From Candidatus Poribacteria bacterium (GTDB taxonomy: Bacteria; Poribacteria; WGA-4E; WGA-3G): a stretch of 64,000 nt of DNA. The notes beneath the pieces were generated by a model that worked only from the letters and a program-made list of their open reading frames with translations, made no database searches and was not told where the DNA came from. Position 1 is the stretch's first letter, and every line of letters starts with the position of its first letter. A program made the translations under genes and the position numbers. Below, piece by piece: positions 24,077-34,887 of this stretch. The stretch spans positions 1 through 64,000 of the forward strand of contig JAPPBX010000074.1 in the NCBI GenBank assembly GCA_026702755.1. The letters are read 5' to 3'.

Positions 24077-25498
24077 ATGGGAATGAAAATCTATAACTCA
24101 ATGAGCCGACAGTTGGAAGATTTTGTGCCCCTAAACTCGGAACAAGTGTCAATTTACAGTTGCGGCCCGACTGTTTACGATTACATTCACATGGGCAACG
24201 CACGCACCGCTTTGGTGACAGATATTATTCGACGCTATCTGGTATATAGGGGATACAATGTCAAACTGGTTCAAAATTTGACAGATATTGATGATAAGAT
24301 TATCAATCGTGCGGCAGAGTTAGGGGTCAGTGCAAAGCAGCTTGCATACGAGAACGGCGAAGCGTTCTTTGAAGACTCGCAACGTCTCGGTATCCACCCT
24401 GCAGATGTCCACCCGAAAGCGACTGAACACATCCCTGAGATGATCAGTTTAATTCAGACGCTGCTTGACAAGGGCGCGGCTTATGTCATTGATGGAAGTG
24501 TTTACTATCGCGTGAATCAGTTTGCTGAGTACGGGAAACTTTCCCATCGAAAACCGGAAGATTTACTGGCGGGAGCACGGGTTGAAATTGATGAGCGGAA
24601 AGAGGATCCGCGTGATTTTGATATGTGGAAAGCCGCTAAGCCGGGTGAACCTTCTTGGGAGAGTCCATGGGGTAGGGGCAGACCCGGATGGCATATAGAA
24701 TGTTCCGCTATGGCGATGAAGCATCTCGGTGAAACGATTGATATTCACGCAGGTGGGGAAGACTTGCTGTTCCCACACCATGAAAATGAGATCGCACAGA
24801 GTGAATTAGCCACCGGATGCACTTTCGCTCGTTACTGGATACATGTCGCTTTTCTAAAGATTGATGGCAAACGGATGGGCAAATCGGAACAGAACTTTAT
24901 TCTCCTCCGAGACGCGCTTGACAATTACCCCACCGAAGTGATTCGCCATTTTCTTATTTCAGCGCACTATCGACATCCGCTTGACTACAATCCAGAGAGC
25001 TTGATGAAATCGGAAGGCGCGCTTAGGCGTTTGAACAATTGTTTGGACGCTTTAAAAAAATACGATGGGCAATTTGAAGCGAATGGAACAGAAACCTCAT
25101 CTCTTCAGGACGCAGTCCAGACGATGCAATCGCAGTTTACCGATGCGATGGATACAGACTTCAACACTGCACAGGCACTCGGGGCTATTTTCACCCTCGT
25201 CAGTGAAGTCAACAGATCACTCAGTGCTTCCAATAAAGCAGATGCCCCCGCGCTCGCGCAAGCGTATCAGGTATTGACCGAAACTTGTGAAATGCTCGGG
25301 ATTTACAATTTGGATGCCCAAGATAGTGGGAATGTGGAGCAACGCGACCAACTCGTTGATCTCCTCTTGGAAATAAGGCAGGATGCTCGAAGCCGTAAAG
25401 ATTGGGACACATCCGACAAGATTCGAGACAGGCTTAAAGAACTCAACATTGAAATTCAGGACACCCGTGAGGGTGCCACTTGGAAAATTGTGTCGTAA
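24077..25498 (+). CDS. cysS: Cysteinyl-tRNA synthetase
   Basis: A 473-residue class I synthetase. YSCGPTVYDYIHMGNAR carries a zinc cysteine (Cys29) and the HIGH-equivalent HMGN (38-41). GRPGWHIECSAMAMKHLG and HAGGEDLLFPHHENEIAQ are specific to CysRS. The KMSKS loop reads RMGKS. It charges tRNA-Cys. ATG 24077 or 24083 is the likely start; GTG 24041 is a weaker alternative. It closes the radA-cysS series. Confidence 0.95.
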   Translation: MGMKIYNSMSRQLEDFVPLNSEQVSIYSCGPTVYDYIHMGNARTALVTDIIRRYLVYRGYNVKLVQNLTDIDDKIINRAAELGVSAKQLAYENGEAFFEDSQRLGIHPADVHPKATEHIPEMISLIQTLLDKGAAYVIDGSVYYRVNQFAEYGKLSHRKPEDLLAGARVEIDERKEDPRDFDMWKAAKPGEPSWESPWGRGRPGWHIECSAMAMKHLGETIDIHAGGEDLLFPHHENEIAQSELATGCTFARYWIHVAFLKIDGKRMGKSEQNFILLRDALDNYPTEVIRHFLISAHYRHPLDYNPESLMKSEGALRRLNNCLDALKKYDGQFEANGTETSSLQDAVQTMQSQFTDAMDTDFNTAQALGAIFTLVSEVNRSLSASNKADAPALAQAYQVLTETCEMLGIYNLDAQDSGNVEQRDQLVDLLLEIRQDARSRKDWDTSDKIRDRLKELNIEIQDTREGATWKIVS

Positions 25499-25565
25499 TA
25501 TGAGTGAACAGAAGGTTTGATGCACGAAGGTTTCTGCCTGCGTGCGGTATCAAAGGAGTAAAAAG

Positions 25566-26207
25566 ATGATTTATCGATTCACTGTCCTCTTTGCACTGTT
25601 TTGCTTGGTTTCCGTTGTTCTAACAGGATGCAGCGCACTCTTTTCAGAACAGGAGTGGAGCGAAAATTATGCCCTTATGGAAGGTGTACAGTCAACAGTT
25701 CCACAAGCAATTGATGGTAAGTTAAACACTATGGGTGAAACGACTTTCCCCACGGGTATGGAAGGGTTTATGGGGGCGAACGCCGCATCGCAAGTTATAA
25801 TTACGTTGCCGGAAAAAAAGGTTATCCGTCGCATTGTGATACACTCGGATAATTTGTCGCAGTTTGATGTCTACGCCGATAAGGGCAGCATCACAGCGAA
25901 TGAAGACTGGCAGCTCATTAAAGATGTGAAGAGCGTCAAAGAGCATCCGATTAAGGTTTCGCTATTGGTTCCCTTCCCGACAGATCGAATTCGGTTGCGT
26001 GTTTTGGGCACTAAAGATGACGCGCTTCTGAATCGGCAGCGACGCGCAAGATCAGGTGGATTCCGTGGATGGGATGCTAATCGCCGCGCAGCCGCTAAAA
26101 TCCGAGAAATTGAACTTTACGGCTATAAGACGGCTGATCAGGTGGAAGAAGAACAGGCTACCGATAAGCGTGAAAAAGAACTTGATGATTTACTCCAATT
26201 GGAGTAA
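25566..26207 (+). CDS. Discoidin-like lipoprotein (first of pair)
   Basis: A 213-residue protein. The signal peptide ends in the lipobox LTGC (Cys about 22), so it is predicted to be a lipid-anchored envelope protein. The body looks like an F5/8C (discoidin) beta-sandwich: a substitution-of-state start (ENYALMEGVQSTVPQAIDG), SQVIITLPEKKVIRRIVIHS, FDVYADKG and the C-terminal AKIREIELYGYK. Such folds bind carbohydrates or surfaces. AAAGGAG supports ATG 25566. A similar lipoprotein gene follows 107 bases later. Confidence 0.7.
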   Translation: MIYRFTVLFALFCLVSVVLTGCSALFSEQEWSENYALMEGVQSTVPQAIDGKLNTMGETTFPTGMEGFMGANAASQVIITLPEKKVIRRIVIHSDNLSQFDVYADKGSITANEDWQLIKDVKSVKEHPIKVSLLVPFPTDRIRLRVLGTKDDALLNRQRRARSGGFRGWDANRRAAAKIREIELYGYKTADQVEEEQATDKREKELDDLLQLE

Positions 26208-26314
26208 CATGGAGGAAACACCAACAAGGTGGTTGGTTTACAACACCGCTTTAACTTTATACTATACTTTAGTAGACGGCATCAGCACCGTTCTAAGCAA
26301 CAAGGAGGCAATAT

Positions 26315-26905
26315 ATGCGTTTTGGATTATTCGCAATAATCCTCTGTGTGGTGGTTGGAATGTCCGGCTGTATTCTCGCGTCAAACCCTGCGATTAACCG
26401 TAGCAAAAACATCGCACTTGACGCTGCAAGCGAGGATACCAAGTTTCATGACGACAATATCCACACCCGAGGGGAAACCGGCCCTATTCTCGAAGATGAG
26501 AAGGATGAGGCATCACAACGGGAATCAGATAATTATACCGAAGCTGTTCTCAAATGGCGGCAGCCTCAGACGATTCAGCAGGTCGTGGTGAAAGCCGAAC
26601 CGGGACAATTGGAGTTCTTCGCTGTTCAGTACGGGAATGAAGATGGTGAGTGGGTCACGGTCAAAGAGGTACGGGACAATATGCGTCCAGTTTACACGTT
26701 TACCTTGAATAAACCGATTGTGACAACTAAGTTTCGCCTCAAGGTCCCACGCCGTTGGGATTCGCGTCGGGTCGGCGGGCAGAAACGCTCAACCCGTGGT
26801 GAAACTGGCGCACCCAGTGCGCAAGAATATAAGAAGATTCAGGAGATTGAACTCTATTACGCACTCCCACCAGATCCGATGGAAGCTGGAACAGTGGAAC
26901 AGTAG
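26315..26905 (+). CDS. Discoidin-like lipoprotein (second of pair)
   Basis: A 196-residue protein. The signal peptide ends in the lipobox MSGC (Cys19). The fold pattern matches its neighbour: NIALDAASEDTKFHDDNIHTR, ...QTIQQVVVKAEPGQLEFFAVQ, and the C-terminal KKIQEIELYYA. A TRGETG motif occurs twice (about residues 50 and 165). AAGGAGG precedes ATG 26315. The pair probably arose by duplication and may act together in the envelope; the ligand is unknown. Confidence 0.7.
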   Translation: MRFGLFAIILCVVVGMSGCILASNPAINRSKNIALDAASEDTKFHDDNIHTRGETGPILEDEKDEASQRESDNYTEAVLKWRQPQTIQQVVVKAEPGQLEFFAVQYGNEDGEWVTVKEVRDNMRPVYTFTLNKPIVTTKFRLKVPRRWDSRRVGGQKRSTRGETGAPSAQEYKKIQEIELYYALPPDPMEAGTVEQ

Positions 26906-26916
26906 CAGAGCCGCTG

Positions 26917-27018
26917 TCAGTTATCGGGGGAATGATTATCAGTTATCAGTTATCAGTTAAGAGGACTCTTGTAACTGACGACTCCTAAAACTGACGACTG
27001 ATAACTGACAACTATTAA
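26917..27018. repeat. CAGTTATCAGTTATCAG repeat before dprA
   Basis: Direct TTATCAG units at 26937-26957 face AACTGACGACTGATAACTGA at 26990-27010, giving a long imperfect hairpin. It ends ACAACTATTAAAG directly against the dprA ATG. The same 13-base ending occurs at 61612-61624. Confidence 0.6.
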
Positions 27019-27020
27019 AG

Positions 27021-28232
27021 ATGCTGTCTAACGAGACGATTAGTCTAATTCATTTAAATCTGATTCAAGGTGTCGGACTAAAAACCGTTCAAATCTTGCG
27101 CGACGTTTTTGGTAGCGCAGAACGTGCACTTCAGGCGACACCGGACGAACTAAAAAAGAACAATCAGCTTTCGTCGACGGTATGTGATCTCTTAACTCAC
27201 AAACCCGTTTTGTATCCTATAGAACGTGAACTTGAGTTGATACACAAATACGGTTGTCAGGTTATAACGCTCTATGATGCTGCCTATCCACCCCACTTGA
27301 AGCAGATTGATACCCCACCGCTTGTGTTGTATGTCAAAGGGGAACTGGTGCCAGAAGACGCACTTAGTATTTCCTTCGTCGGTTCCCGAAATGCAAAGGA
27401 CTATGGGCGAAAGGTGAGTTACCGCTTGAGTTACCAGATCGCGCAGCGCGGCTTAACGGTGGTTAGTGGATTTGCCAAAGGTATTGATACCTCAGCGCAT
27501 CGCGGCGCATTTGAAGCGGGTGGTAGAACAATCGCGGTGATGGGAAACGGGTTGAGCCTTATCTATCCTGCAACGAATAAGGACCTTGCTGAGAAAATTA
27601 CAGAATCTGGAGCGTTGATTTCTGAATTCCCCATGGGTGCCAAACCAAAACCGAGGAATTTTCCACGTCGTAACCGCATCATTAGCGGTTTGACACTCGG
27701 AACTGTTGTCGTAGAGGCATCAAACCGTAGTGGTGCCTTGATTACCGCACGCCTCGCAGGCGAACAAGGCAGAGAAGTCTTTGCTGTACCCGGGGAAATC
27801 TTTTCAGAACTCTCAACCGGCACGCACAAATTGATTAATAACGGCGCGAAACTTATCAACACCGTGGACGATCTACTCAATGAACTCCCGCCGTATGTAT
27901 TAAGTCAGGTACAGTCCGAGACATCACCCGTGCCGGATATGGAGACGGAACCTACGCAAGAGGCATCTGTTGAGAAGCGTGCTGTGGAACCTGTCCCATC
28001 ACAAGCTTCCCCTGAAGCGCAGCAACCTGTTCCTACGCCTCCTCCACCGGATTTAACCCCAGATGAAAAGACGATTTTTGATGCTATTGAAGTGCCGTCC
28101 TCACATATTGATACCATCGTTCGGACCACACAACTACCGATTAGTCAGGTTTCAAGTGTGCTTTTGATGCTTGAGCTTAAGGGAGTCGTTCAGCAGTTGC
28201 CGGGGAAACAATTTACTAAGTCTAATCAATAA
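27021..28232 (+). CDS. dprA: DNA processing protein DprA
   Basis: A 403-residue protein. An N-terminal helix-hairpin domain (LNLIQGVGLKTVQILRDVFG) is followed by the Rossmann core: FVGSRNAKDYG, VVSGFAKGIDTSAHRGA, PRRNRIISGL, VVEASNRSGALITARLAGEQGR (given in part) and GTHKLINNGAK. A Pro-rich linker (about 300-350) leads to a C-terminal winged helix. DprA loads RecA on incoming single-stranded DNA during transformation. It starts with ATG 27021, abutting the repeat. Confidence 0.95.
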   Translation: MLSNETISLIHLNLIQGVGLKTVQILRDVFGSAERALQATPDELKKNNQLSSTVCDLLTHKPVLYPIERELELIHKYGCQVITLYDAAYPPHLKQIDTPPLVLYVKGELVPEDALSISFVGSRNAKDYGRKVSYRLSYQIAQRGLTVVSGFAKGIDTSAHRGAFEAGGRTIAVMGNGLSLIYPATNKDLAEKITESGALISEFPMGAKPKPRNFPRRNRIISGLTLGTVVVEASNRSGALITARLAGEQGREVFAVPGEIFSELSTGTHKLINNGAKLINTVDDLLNELPPYVLSQVQSETSPVPDMETEPTQEASVEKRAVEPVPSQASPEAQQPVPTPPPPDLTPDEKTIFDAIEVPSSHIDTIVRTTQLPISQVSSVLLMLELKGVVQQLPGKQFTKSNQ

Positions 28233-28257
28233 CTTATTTCACAACAAAGGGGAGAAA

Positions 28258-28827
28258 ATGGCTGGATATTCCAAAATTTATTGTATTGGTGGCGAAGGTG
28301 GATTCTTGGGTGCTGACGGCATGAACCCTATTGATTTCCAAATTCTCGTTGGTGATGGGGATCGACAGTGGTTAGAAGTGCGTTATTTTAGTAGAGACAT
28401 TAGGCCCATGGCGAAAATTAAGGTGATTATTCCGTCAGGTCCAGATCATCCAAATTCCCTGATTGACGCATGTCTGGCATTTTTTCCTGGGTACTTTGAG
28501 TCATGTCCATCACTGGCACAGGTTGTTGAAGGACTTGGAAATGTGTCAAGGATTGACTTTCATTTTGACGGTGAACCATCTGGCTGGGCGCAACTTCGAG
28601 AAGAAGCAAAACCGCTGTTCAAATACCTTGTGATTTATAAGGCGGAGTTACAGAAAGTAAATGGAGTGGAACAATCAATGTCAGGGTGGCGGTTTTTTGG
28701 AGAAGATGAGAACACTATTCACGATGATGAAGAGTATAAAAATCCTTATCAACAATGGCAAGAAAAACAGGCACAGCGAAAAAGAATACAGCGTGCAAAC
28801 CGTCAAAAAAACACAAAAAATGTCTAA
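28258..28827 (+). CDS. Hypothetical protein
   Basis: A 189-residue protein of unrecognised family. ATG 28258 follows AAAGGGGAG. The N-terminal half looks like an alpha/beta fold (YSKIYCIGGEGGF, FQILVGDGDRQWLEVRYF). The C-terminal ~40 residues are charged, with a basic Gln/Lys/Arg-rich end. There is no signal peptide or membrane segment. It lies 25 bases after dprA in the same direction and probably shares its transcript. Confidence 0.65.
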   Translation: MAGYSKIYCIGGEGGFLGADGMNPIDFQILVGDGDRQWLEVRYFSRDIRPMAKIKVIIPSGPDHPNSLIDACLAFFPGYFESCPSLAQVVEGLGNVSRIDFHFDGEPSGWAQLREEAKPLFKYLVIYKAELQKVNGVEQSMSGWRFFGEDENTIHDDEEYKNPYQQWQEKQAQRKRIQRANRQKNTKNV

Positions 28828-28877
28828 CATTTGAACCATAATGAGAGTCTGAACTTAATCATCTGTTGTTAAGAATT

Positions 28878-29207
28878 ATGAATTTCTTTCCATGTCCTTA
28901 TCTGGATAGCGATGTTGAGTTGACAGATGAGCGTGAATATCATATTACTTTACGTCATCCAGATCTTCTACCAATGTATCAACAATGCATTCCTGATACA
29001 TTGATGCTTCCGGATGAAGTCCGTCGGAGTTCTCGTATTGGAAATTCTCGGTTATTTAGCCGTTGGTTTGAGTGGTTACGTGGTGGTAAGTACGTCGTTG
29101 TTGTTGTGGTTAGTAGCCCTATCCCAACAGAACGTCATTGGATTGTCACTGCTTATATGACGAATAGGCTTACAAGAGGAGGAGGCATTGAATGGGAACG
29201 AACTTGA
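28878..29207 (+). CDS. Toxin-like protein (PBECR/DUF4258-type RNase-like fold)
   Basis: A 109-residue protein. The layout FPCPYLDSDVELTDEREYHI, HPDLLPMY, DEVRRSSRIGNSRLFSRWF, GKYVVVVVVSS and HWIVTAYMTNRL resembles small proteins of the barnase/EndoU/colicin/RelE-like (PBECR) or DUF4258 type. His and Arg residues are in positions that could be catalytic. That assignment is from memory of the pattern. The gene overlaps the DUF2283 gene by 16 bases, the arrangement of a toxin-antitoxin pair. The start ATG 28878 has only a weak ribosome binding site. Confidence 0.6.
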   Translation: MNFFPCPYLDSDVELTDEREYHITLRHPDLLPMYQQCIPDTLMLPDEVRRSSRIGNSRLFSRWFEWLRGGKYVVVVVVSSPIPTERHWIVTAYMTNRLTRGGGIEWERT

Positions 29208-29431
29208 CTTTCCAGTATGACAGGGATGCTGATATTCTGTACGTAAACACTTGTGCACCGTATCCTGAGCAGGAGAGCGAGGAACTTGATGATGAAATCA
29301 TTGCGCGTTTCAACCCAGATACAAGGGACATCGAAAACCTTGAAGTTTTATTTTTCTCAACGCGCTTGTTACGCGAAGAACTCTTTCATCTTCCAATTTC
29401 TGCTCGTTTGCAGTTAAACAAAGAATTATGA
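29192..29431 (+). CDS. DUF2283-family protein (possible antitoxin)
   Basis: A 79-residue protein. LTFQYDRDADILYVN, then EELDDEIIARFNPDTRDIENLEVLFFS is the DUF2283 pattern. Members are often beside small toxin-like genes and are candidate antitoxins. AGGAGGAGG precedes ATG 29192, inside the end of the upstream gene. Its stop overlaps the tsaD start (ATGA), so tsaD translation is coupled to this gene. Confidence 0.75.
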   Translation: MGTNLTFQYDRDADILYVNTCAPYPEQESEELDDEIIARFNPDTRDIENLEVLFFSTRLLREELFHLPISARLQLNKEL

Positions 29432-30483
29432 AAATACTCGGCATTGACACCTCATGCGATGAAACCGCTGCTGCAGTTGTTGCTGATGGCAGAAAAGTGC
29501 TTTCTAATGTTGTCGCTTCACAGGTCGAAGTGCACCAAGAATATGGCGGCGTTGTACCCGAACTTGCATCCCGTAAACATATTGAAGCGATCAACTATAT
29601 CGTGAGTAGGGCGTTGGCGGAAGCGGATGTTGCATTTAAGGATTTGGAAGCGATAGCGGTAACGAATCGTCCCGGTTTAATCGGTGCGTTGCTCGTCGGG
29701 GTCGCGGCGGCGAAAAGTCTTGCCTATTGCCACAATCTTCCGTTGCTCGGTATCAACCATATTGAAGGTCATATCTACGCCAACTATATGGTGCATGATA
29801 CGCTAACATTTCCGCATATCTGCCTCACGGTTTCTGGAGGACACACACAACTCGTTGAAGTTCACGAGGGGTGGCAATACAAAGTATTGGGTGGCACACA
29901 AGACGATGCCGCCGGTGAGGTCTACGATAAGGTCGCGAAATATCTCGGACTCGGTTTCCCCGGCGGTAAGATTATTGACGATCTTGCTCAAAAAGGCGAC
30001 CCGTCGGCGATAAAATTTCCCAGACCGATGCGAAACAGCGGGGACTATCAATTCAGTTTTAGCGGTATCAAAACGTCAGTACGTTATTTTGTAGAGAAAG
30101 CACGGCGCGCAAACATACTTGTGGAAGGTGAAAACGGGAATGCCAAGGACACAAATCCTGATATGGTAACTGTTGAAGACATTGCTGCGAGTTTTCAAGC
30201 TGCTGTTGTTGATGTGCTTGTTTACAAATCACTCCATGCAGCCAAAGCGACCAGTGCTAAGGCAATAACACTAACTGGCGGAGTTGCTGCAAATAGCGAA
30301 CTCCGTGCTTCCCTGAAAACTGCTGCTACGGAGATTGGTGCGGAAGTCTACTACCCACCGATGAATCTGTGTACGGATAACGGTGCGATGATCGCAGGGA
30401 TTGCTTACGAAAAATATCAGCAAGGACTCCGAGATGGGCTTTCTCTCAACGCCGCAGCGAATGGTTCTATTGTCGATGTCTAA
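29428..30483 (+). CDS. tsaD: tRNA N6-adenosine threonylcarbamoyltransferase TsaD
   Basis: A 351-residue protein. ILGIDTSCDETAAAVV opens the ASKHA fold. INHIEGHIYAN carries the two metal-binding His, and SGGHTQLV, LGFPGGKIID and the C-terminal NGAMIAG are all present. It transfers threonylcarbamoyl to A37 of tRNAs reading ANN codons (t6A). It starts with the ATGA overlap of the DUF2283 gene and is followed 15 bases later by tsaC, its pathway partner. Confidence 0.95.
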   Translation: MKILGIDTSCDETAAAVVADGRKVLSNVVASQVEVHQEYGGVVPELASRKHIEAINYIVSRALAEADVAFKDLEAIAVTNRPGLIGALLVGVAAAKSLAYCHNLPLLGINHIEGHIYANYMVHDTLTFPHICLTVSGGHTQLVEVHEGWQYKVLGGTQDDAAGEVYDKVAKYLGLGFPGGKIIDDLAQKGDPSAIKFPRPMRNSGDYQFSFSGIKTSVRYFVEKARRANILVEGENGNAKDTNPDMVTVEDIAASFQAAVVDVLVYKSLHAAKATSAKAITLTGGVAANSELRASLKTAATEIGAEVYYPPMNLCTDNGAMIAGIAYEKYQQGLRDGLSLNAAANGSIVDV

Positions 30484-30498
30484 CAGAGGAGGCGGGTT

Positions 30499-31110
30499 TT
30501 GGAAATAGACGTGTGTGTTGAAGCTGTCCAATGCCTGAAATCAGGTGGTATTATCGCTATTCCTACCGACACAGTCTACGGGTTGGGTGCCGACCCCTTT
30601 AATGCGAGTGCCGTGCAAAAACTCTACACATTCAAGGGGCGACCGGATGGAAAACCGATTCCGCTTATCCTCAGTTCGGTTGAGGATATCCATAGCGTCG
30701 CTCAGAACTTACCCGAATTTTTCTTTCATCTCACAGATCGATTTTGGCCCGGCGGTTTGACGATCGTTGTTGAAAGCAAAGACTTACTGCCAGTGTTGAC
30801 AGCGGGTGGTAACACTGTCGGGGTACGGATTCCCGATAATCCGCTACTTTTGCAAATCCTCCAAGCGTTTGGCGGACCGATGGCGATAACGAGTGCGAAT
30901 CTCTCTGGCGAACTGCCAGCCACCTCTGTTCAAGAGATTGGTGAAGAACTTGCATCACGAATTGATGTGATCGTTGATGGCGGTAAAACGCCGGGCCCTG
31001 TCCCTTCAACAGTTTATGACATTTCTGTCTCACCGCCTATCATCCGACGGCACGGCGTGATTTCAGAAGAAACTCTCGCCAAGGAGTTTGCGTGCTACAA
31101 CAAGCATTAA
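30499..31110 (+). CDS. tsaC: Threonylcarbamoyl-AMP synthase (YrdC/Sua5 family)
   Basis: A 203-residue protein. SGGIIAIPTDTVYGLGAD, KLYTFKGRPDGKPIPLI, RFWPGGLTIV and ITSANLSG are the YrdC fold signature. It makes threonylcarbamoyl-AMP for TsaD. TTG 30499 follows GAGGAGG (30486-30492) with 6-base spacing, a clear non-ATG start. The single YrdC domain without a Sua5 extension matches TsaC length. Confidence 0.93.
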   Translation: MEIDVCVEAVQCLKSGGIIAIPTDTVYGLGADPFNASAVQKLYTFKGRPDGKPIPLILSSVEDIHSVAQNLPEFFFHLTDRFWPGGLTIVVESKDLLPVLTAGGNTVGVRIPDNPLLLQILQAFGGPMAITSANLSGELPATSVQEIGEELASRIDVIVDGGKTPGPVPSTVYDISVSPPIIRRHGVISEETLAKEFACYNKH

Positions 31111-31676
31111 AACAAATCCTTCAATTCTTAGCCACTCCGACCGGAAATTGGGTGATATTTGGCTTGGTTAGTTTTGTAGGGTTGGCGATTGTCTATAACA
31201 GAAAAAAACAGATTCCGGGGCTAACTGTGGAGGTTATCCCAGAGGATACGTGGTTTATCAACCGCGATGATAACCATCGCCTCGCTATCGTTGTGTCGTT
31301 GCACCTGATTAACAAATCGAGCGCGCCTATCCGCATTCGGAGATGTAAACTCAGTGGGTATTCACCCAAACCACCGCCTGAGCAGTTGCTTTTACAAGGG
31401 CACGATACGAGCGTTGAACTTGCGTACCCAAAGCACGATCTCTTTGTTGATGTCGGAGCGCACCCTTCTGAGCATACTTCCGAATACGTTCTCAACCCTT
31501 ACACAGAACAACGCGTATGGTTTTTTTATCACTCCGGCATTGTTACAATGACGAATATGCTTCGCGCACCGATTGTGCTCAGAGATGTGAATCGGAAGCG
31601 GAAGTCTATCCAGATAGCGGTGCCTCGCAATATGGAGCAGATTCAACTCTATCGCGAGGCAGCGATGCGGTGGTAA
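31092..31676 (+). CDS. Hypothetical membrane-anchored protein
   Basis: A 194-residue protein. GTG 31092 follows AAGGAG (31080-31085) and overlaps the end of tsaC by 19 bases. One membrane helix (about 18-37) is followed by a predicted beta-rich soluble domain with no recognised family (VSLHLINKSSAPIRIRRCKL, then YVLNPYTEQRVWFFYHSG). This could be an Ig-like fold. It ends the dprA-tsaC run. Confidence 0.6.
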   Translation: MLQQALKQILQFLATPTGNWVIFGLVSFVGLAIVYNRKKQIPGLTVEVIPEDTWFINRDDNHRLAIVVSLHLINKSSAPIRIRRCKLSGYSPKPPPEQLLLQGHDTSVELAYPKHDLFVDVGAHPSEHTSEYVLNPYTEQRVWFFYHSGIVTMTNMLRAPIVLRDVNRKRKSIQIAVPRNMEQIQLYREAAMRW

Positions 31677-31677
31677 T

Positions 31678-32721
31678 CTAAGCGAGTTCGGACAGTTTAA
31701 CGGTTCTGCCACCTGCCTCTGCCGACATATCGGCGGCAAAGACAACGCGATGCGTTTCAAACGCCGTGTCGAAATCGGTCAGCGGCATCGGTTCGTTTTG
31801 CCTGACGCTATCTATGAACGCTTGGAATTGTGGTTCATACGGGTGGTCGCTGACATCACCAGAGTCGATGAGTGAGGTCTCAAGTTCACTCCATCTGCTT
31901 TTGTCCATGCCTTTAAGTTTCGCCGAATAGATACGGTTATCAAGCAGACTCCCCTCACTTCCGACAAGGTGGATATGGAAGTAGTAGGGCTGTAAGCAAT
32001 CAACACAGGAGGTGACTTTTCCAATCTTTCCGCCGCCTTCAAACTTAAGGAGGCTCACGCTCGTTGTTTTATACTCATAAGGTTGGAAATCGGCACCTGT
32101 GGATTGTGTGTGATAGCCCGTCACCTCTTCGACGTTTCCATCCATAAAGAAGAGGAGTGCATCGAGTGCGTGACAGCCAGCAGTGAGTAGGGTACTACCG
32201 CCGAAGTCCTTTTTGATGTTCCATTCGTATTGCCCGTACCAGGGTCCAATACCGTGGTAGTAGTCAACTTCAGCGTAGTGGAGTTCACCGAGCAATCCGT
32301 TGTCGATGACTGAGCGGATCATCGTAAAATGCGCGCTGTATCGGCACTCAAAGCAGACGCAGACGTTGACACCTGTACTTTTGACGGCATCACGGATAGC
32401 TTTCGCATCTTGGTATGTAAGACAGATCGGTTTTTCTATGATGAGATGTTTTCCCGCTTCTGCAGCGGCGATGGCTTGTTCAGCATGAAAGGGGTGTGGC
32501 GTACAAATATCAATGATATGTACGTCCGGATCGGCAAGCATCTTATCAAAATCAGTATAGGCTTTGAGAGGTGTCCCGTAGGTCTCCGCCAATACGGATT
32601 CATCGTGTTCTCGGCGTGAGCAGATAGCGGTGACATCTGAACCTGTAACGGCTTTGAAGGCTTCAATATGAGCACCGGCTACCCAGCCAAGCCCGACGAT
32701 TCCAACGTTTAGGTTATCCAT
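31678..32721 (-). CDS. Gfo/Idh/MocA-family oxidoreductase
   Basis: A 347-residue protein. The Rossmann [16 protein letters not shown] (8-23), [12 protein letters not shown], and the [11 protein letters not shown] loop with its catalytic Lys are family features; the C-terminal alpha/beta domain is complete. Members oxidise or reduce sugars and polyols with NAD(P). The substrate is unknown. AAGGAG precedes ATG 32721. The gene is alone on its strand, convergent with the tsaC-side genes. Confidence 0.88.
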   Translation of the reverse strand: MDNLNVGIVGLGWVAGAHIEAFKAVTGSDVTAICSRREHDESVLAETYGTPLKAYTDFDKMLADPDVHIIDICTPHPFHAEQAIAAAEAGKHLIIEKPICLTYQDAKAIRDAVKSTGVNVCVCFECRYSAHFTMIRSVIDNGLLGELHYAEVDYYHGIGPWYGQYEWNIKKDFGGSTLLTAGCHALDALLFFMDGNVEEVTGYHTQSTGADFQPYEYKTTSVSLLKFEGGGKIGKVTSCVDCLQPYYFHIHLVGSEGSLLDNRIYSAKLKGMDKSRWSELETSLIDSGDVSDHPYEPQFQAFIDSVRQNEPMPLTDFDTAFETHRVVFAADMSAEAGGRTVKLSELA

Positions 32722-32804
32722 TTTACAACTCCTTTTATCCTGTGAGGTATCCTAACATCTGCAGCAACACCCCGGTCAACAATTGCAAGTTTTACGTTGA
32801 AAGC

Positions 32805-32813
32805 ATTATATCA
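32805..32813 (-). promoter_or_regulatory. Extended -10 promoter of the oxidoreductase gene
   Basis: On the minus strand TGATATAAT (32813-32805) is an extended -10 box with a poor -35. It gives a leader of about 75 bases to ATG 32721. Confidence 0.45.
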
Positions 32814-32843
32814 CAGATACTGATTTTTAAGAGAAAAAATTGG

Positions 32844-32872
32844 TTGCTATAATTTTCGTTTTCCTGTATAAT
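32844..32872 (+). promoter_or_regulatory. Promoter of the coiled-coil gene and guaB
   Basis: TTGCTA (32844-32849), a 17-base spacer and TATAAT (32867-32872). The leader to ATG 32960 is about 80 bases. It is divergent from the oxidoreductase promoter. Confidence 0.6.
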
Positions 32873-32959
32873 TAAACAAAATAGAGTTTACGCATCATCG
32901 GTTTTTAACATACACTCCGAAGGGTCGGCAAAACACACAGAGCAGAACAGAGGCAGAAA

Positions 32960-34737
<1,778 letters not shown>

Positions 34738-34887
34738 CTATTATTTGGACGCTCGTTTCACTATACTGTCGACCACTGATGACGCACTGCGACGGAGACT
34801 GTTCAAATTCACTGGAAACCTGCCCGAAACGAAATGGAAGGGTTTTTGCTTGGGCGTTTCTTTAGCCAAGGAGGCCATAATTAAAAA

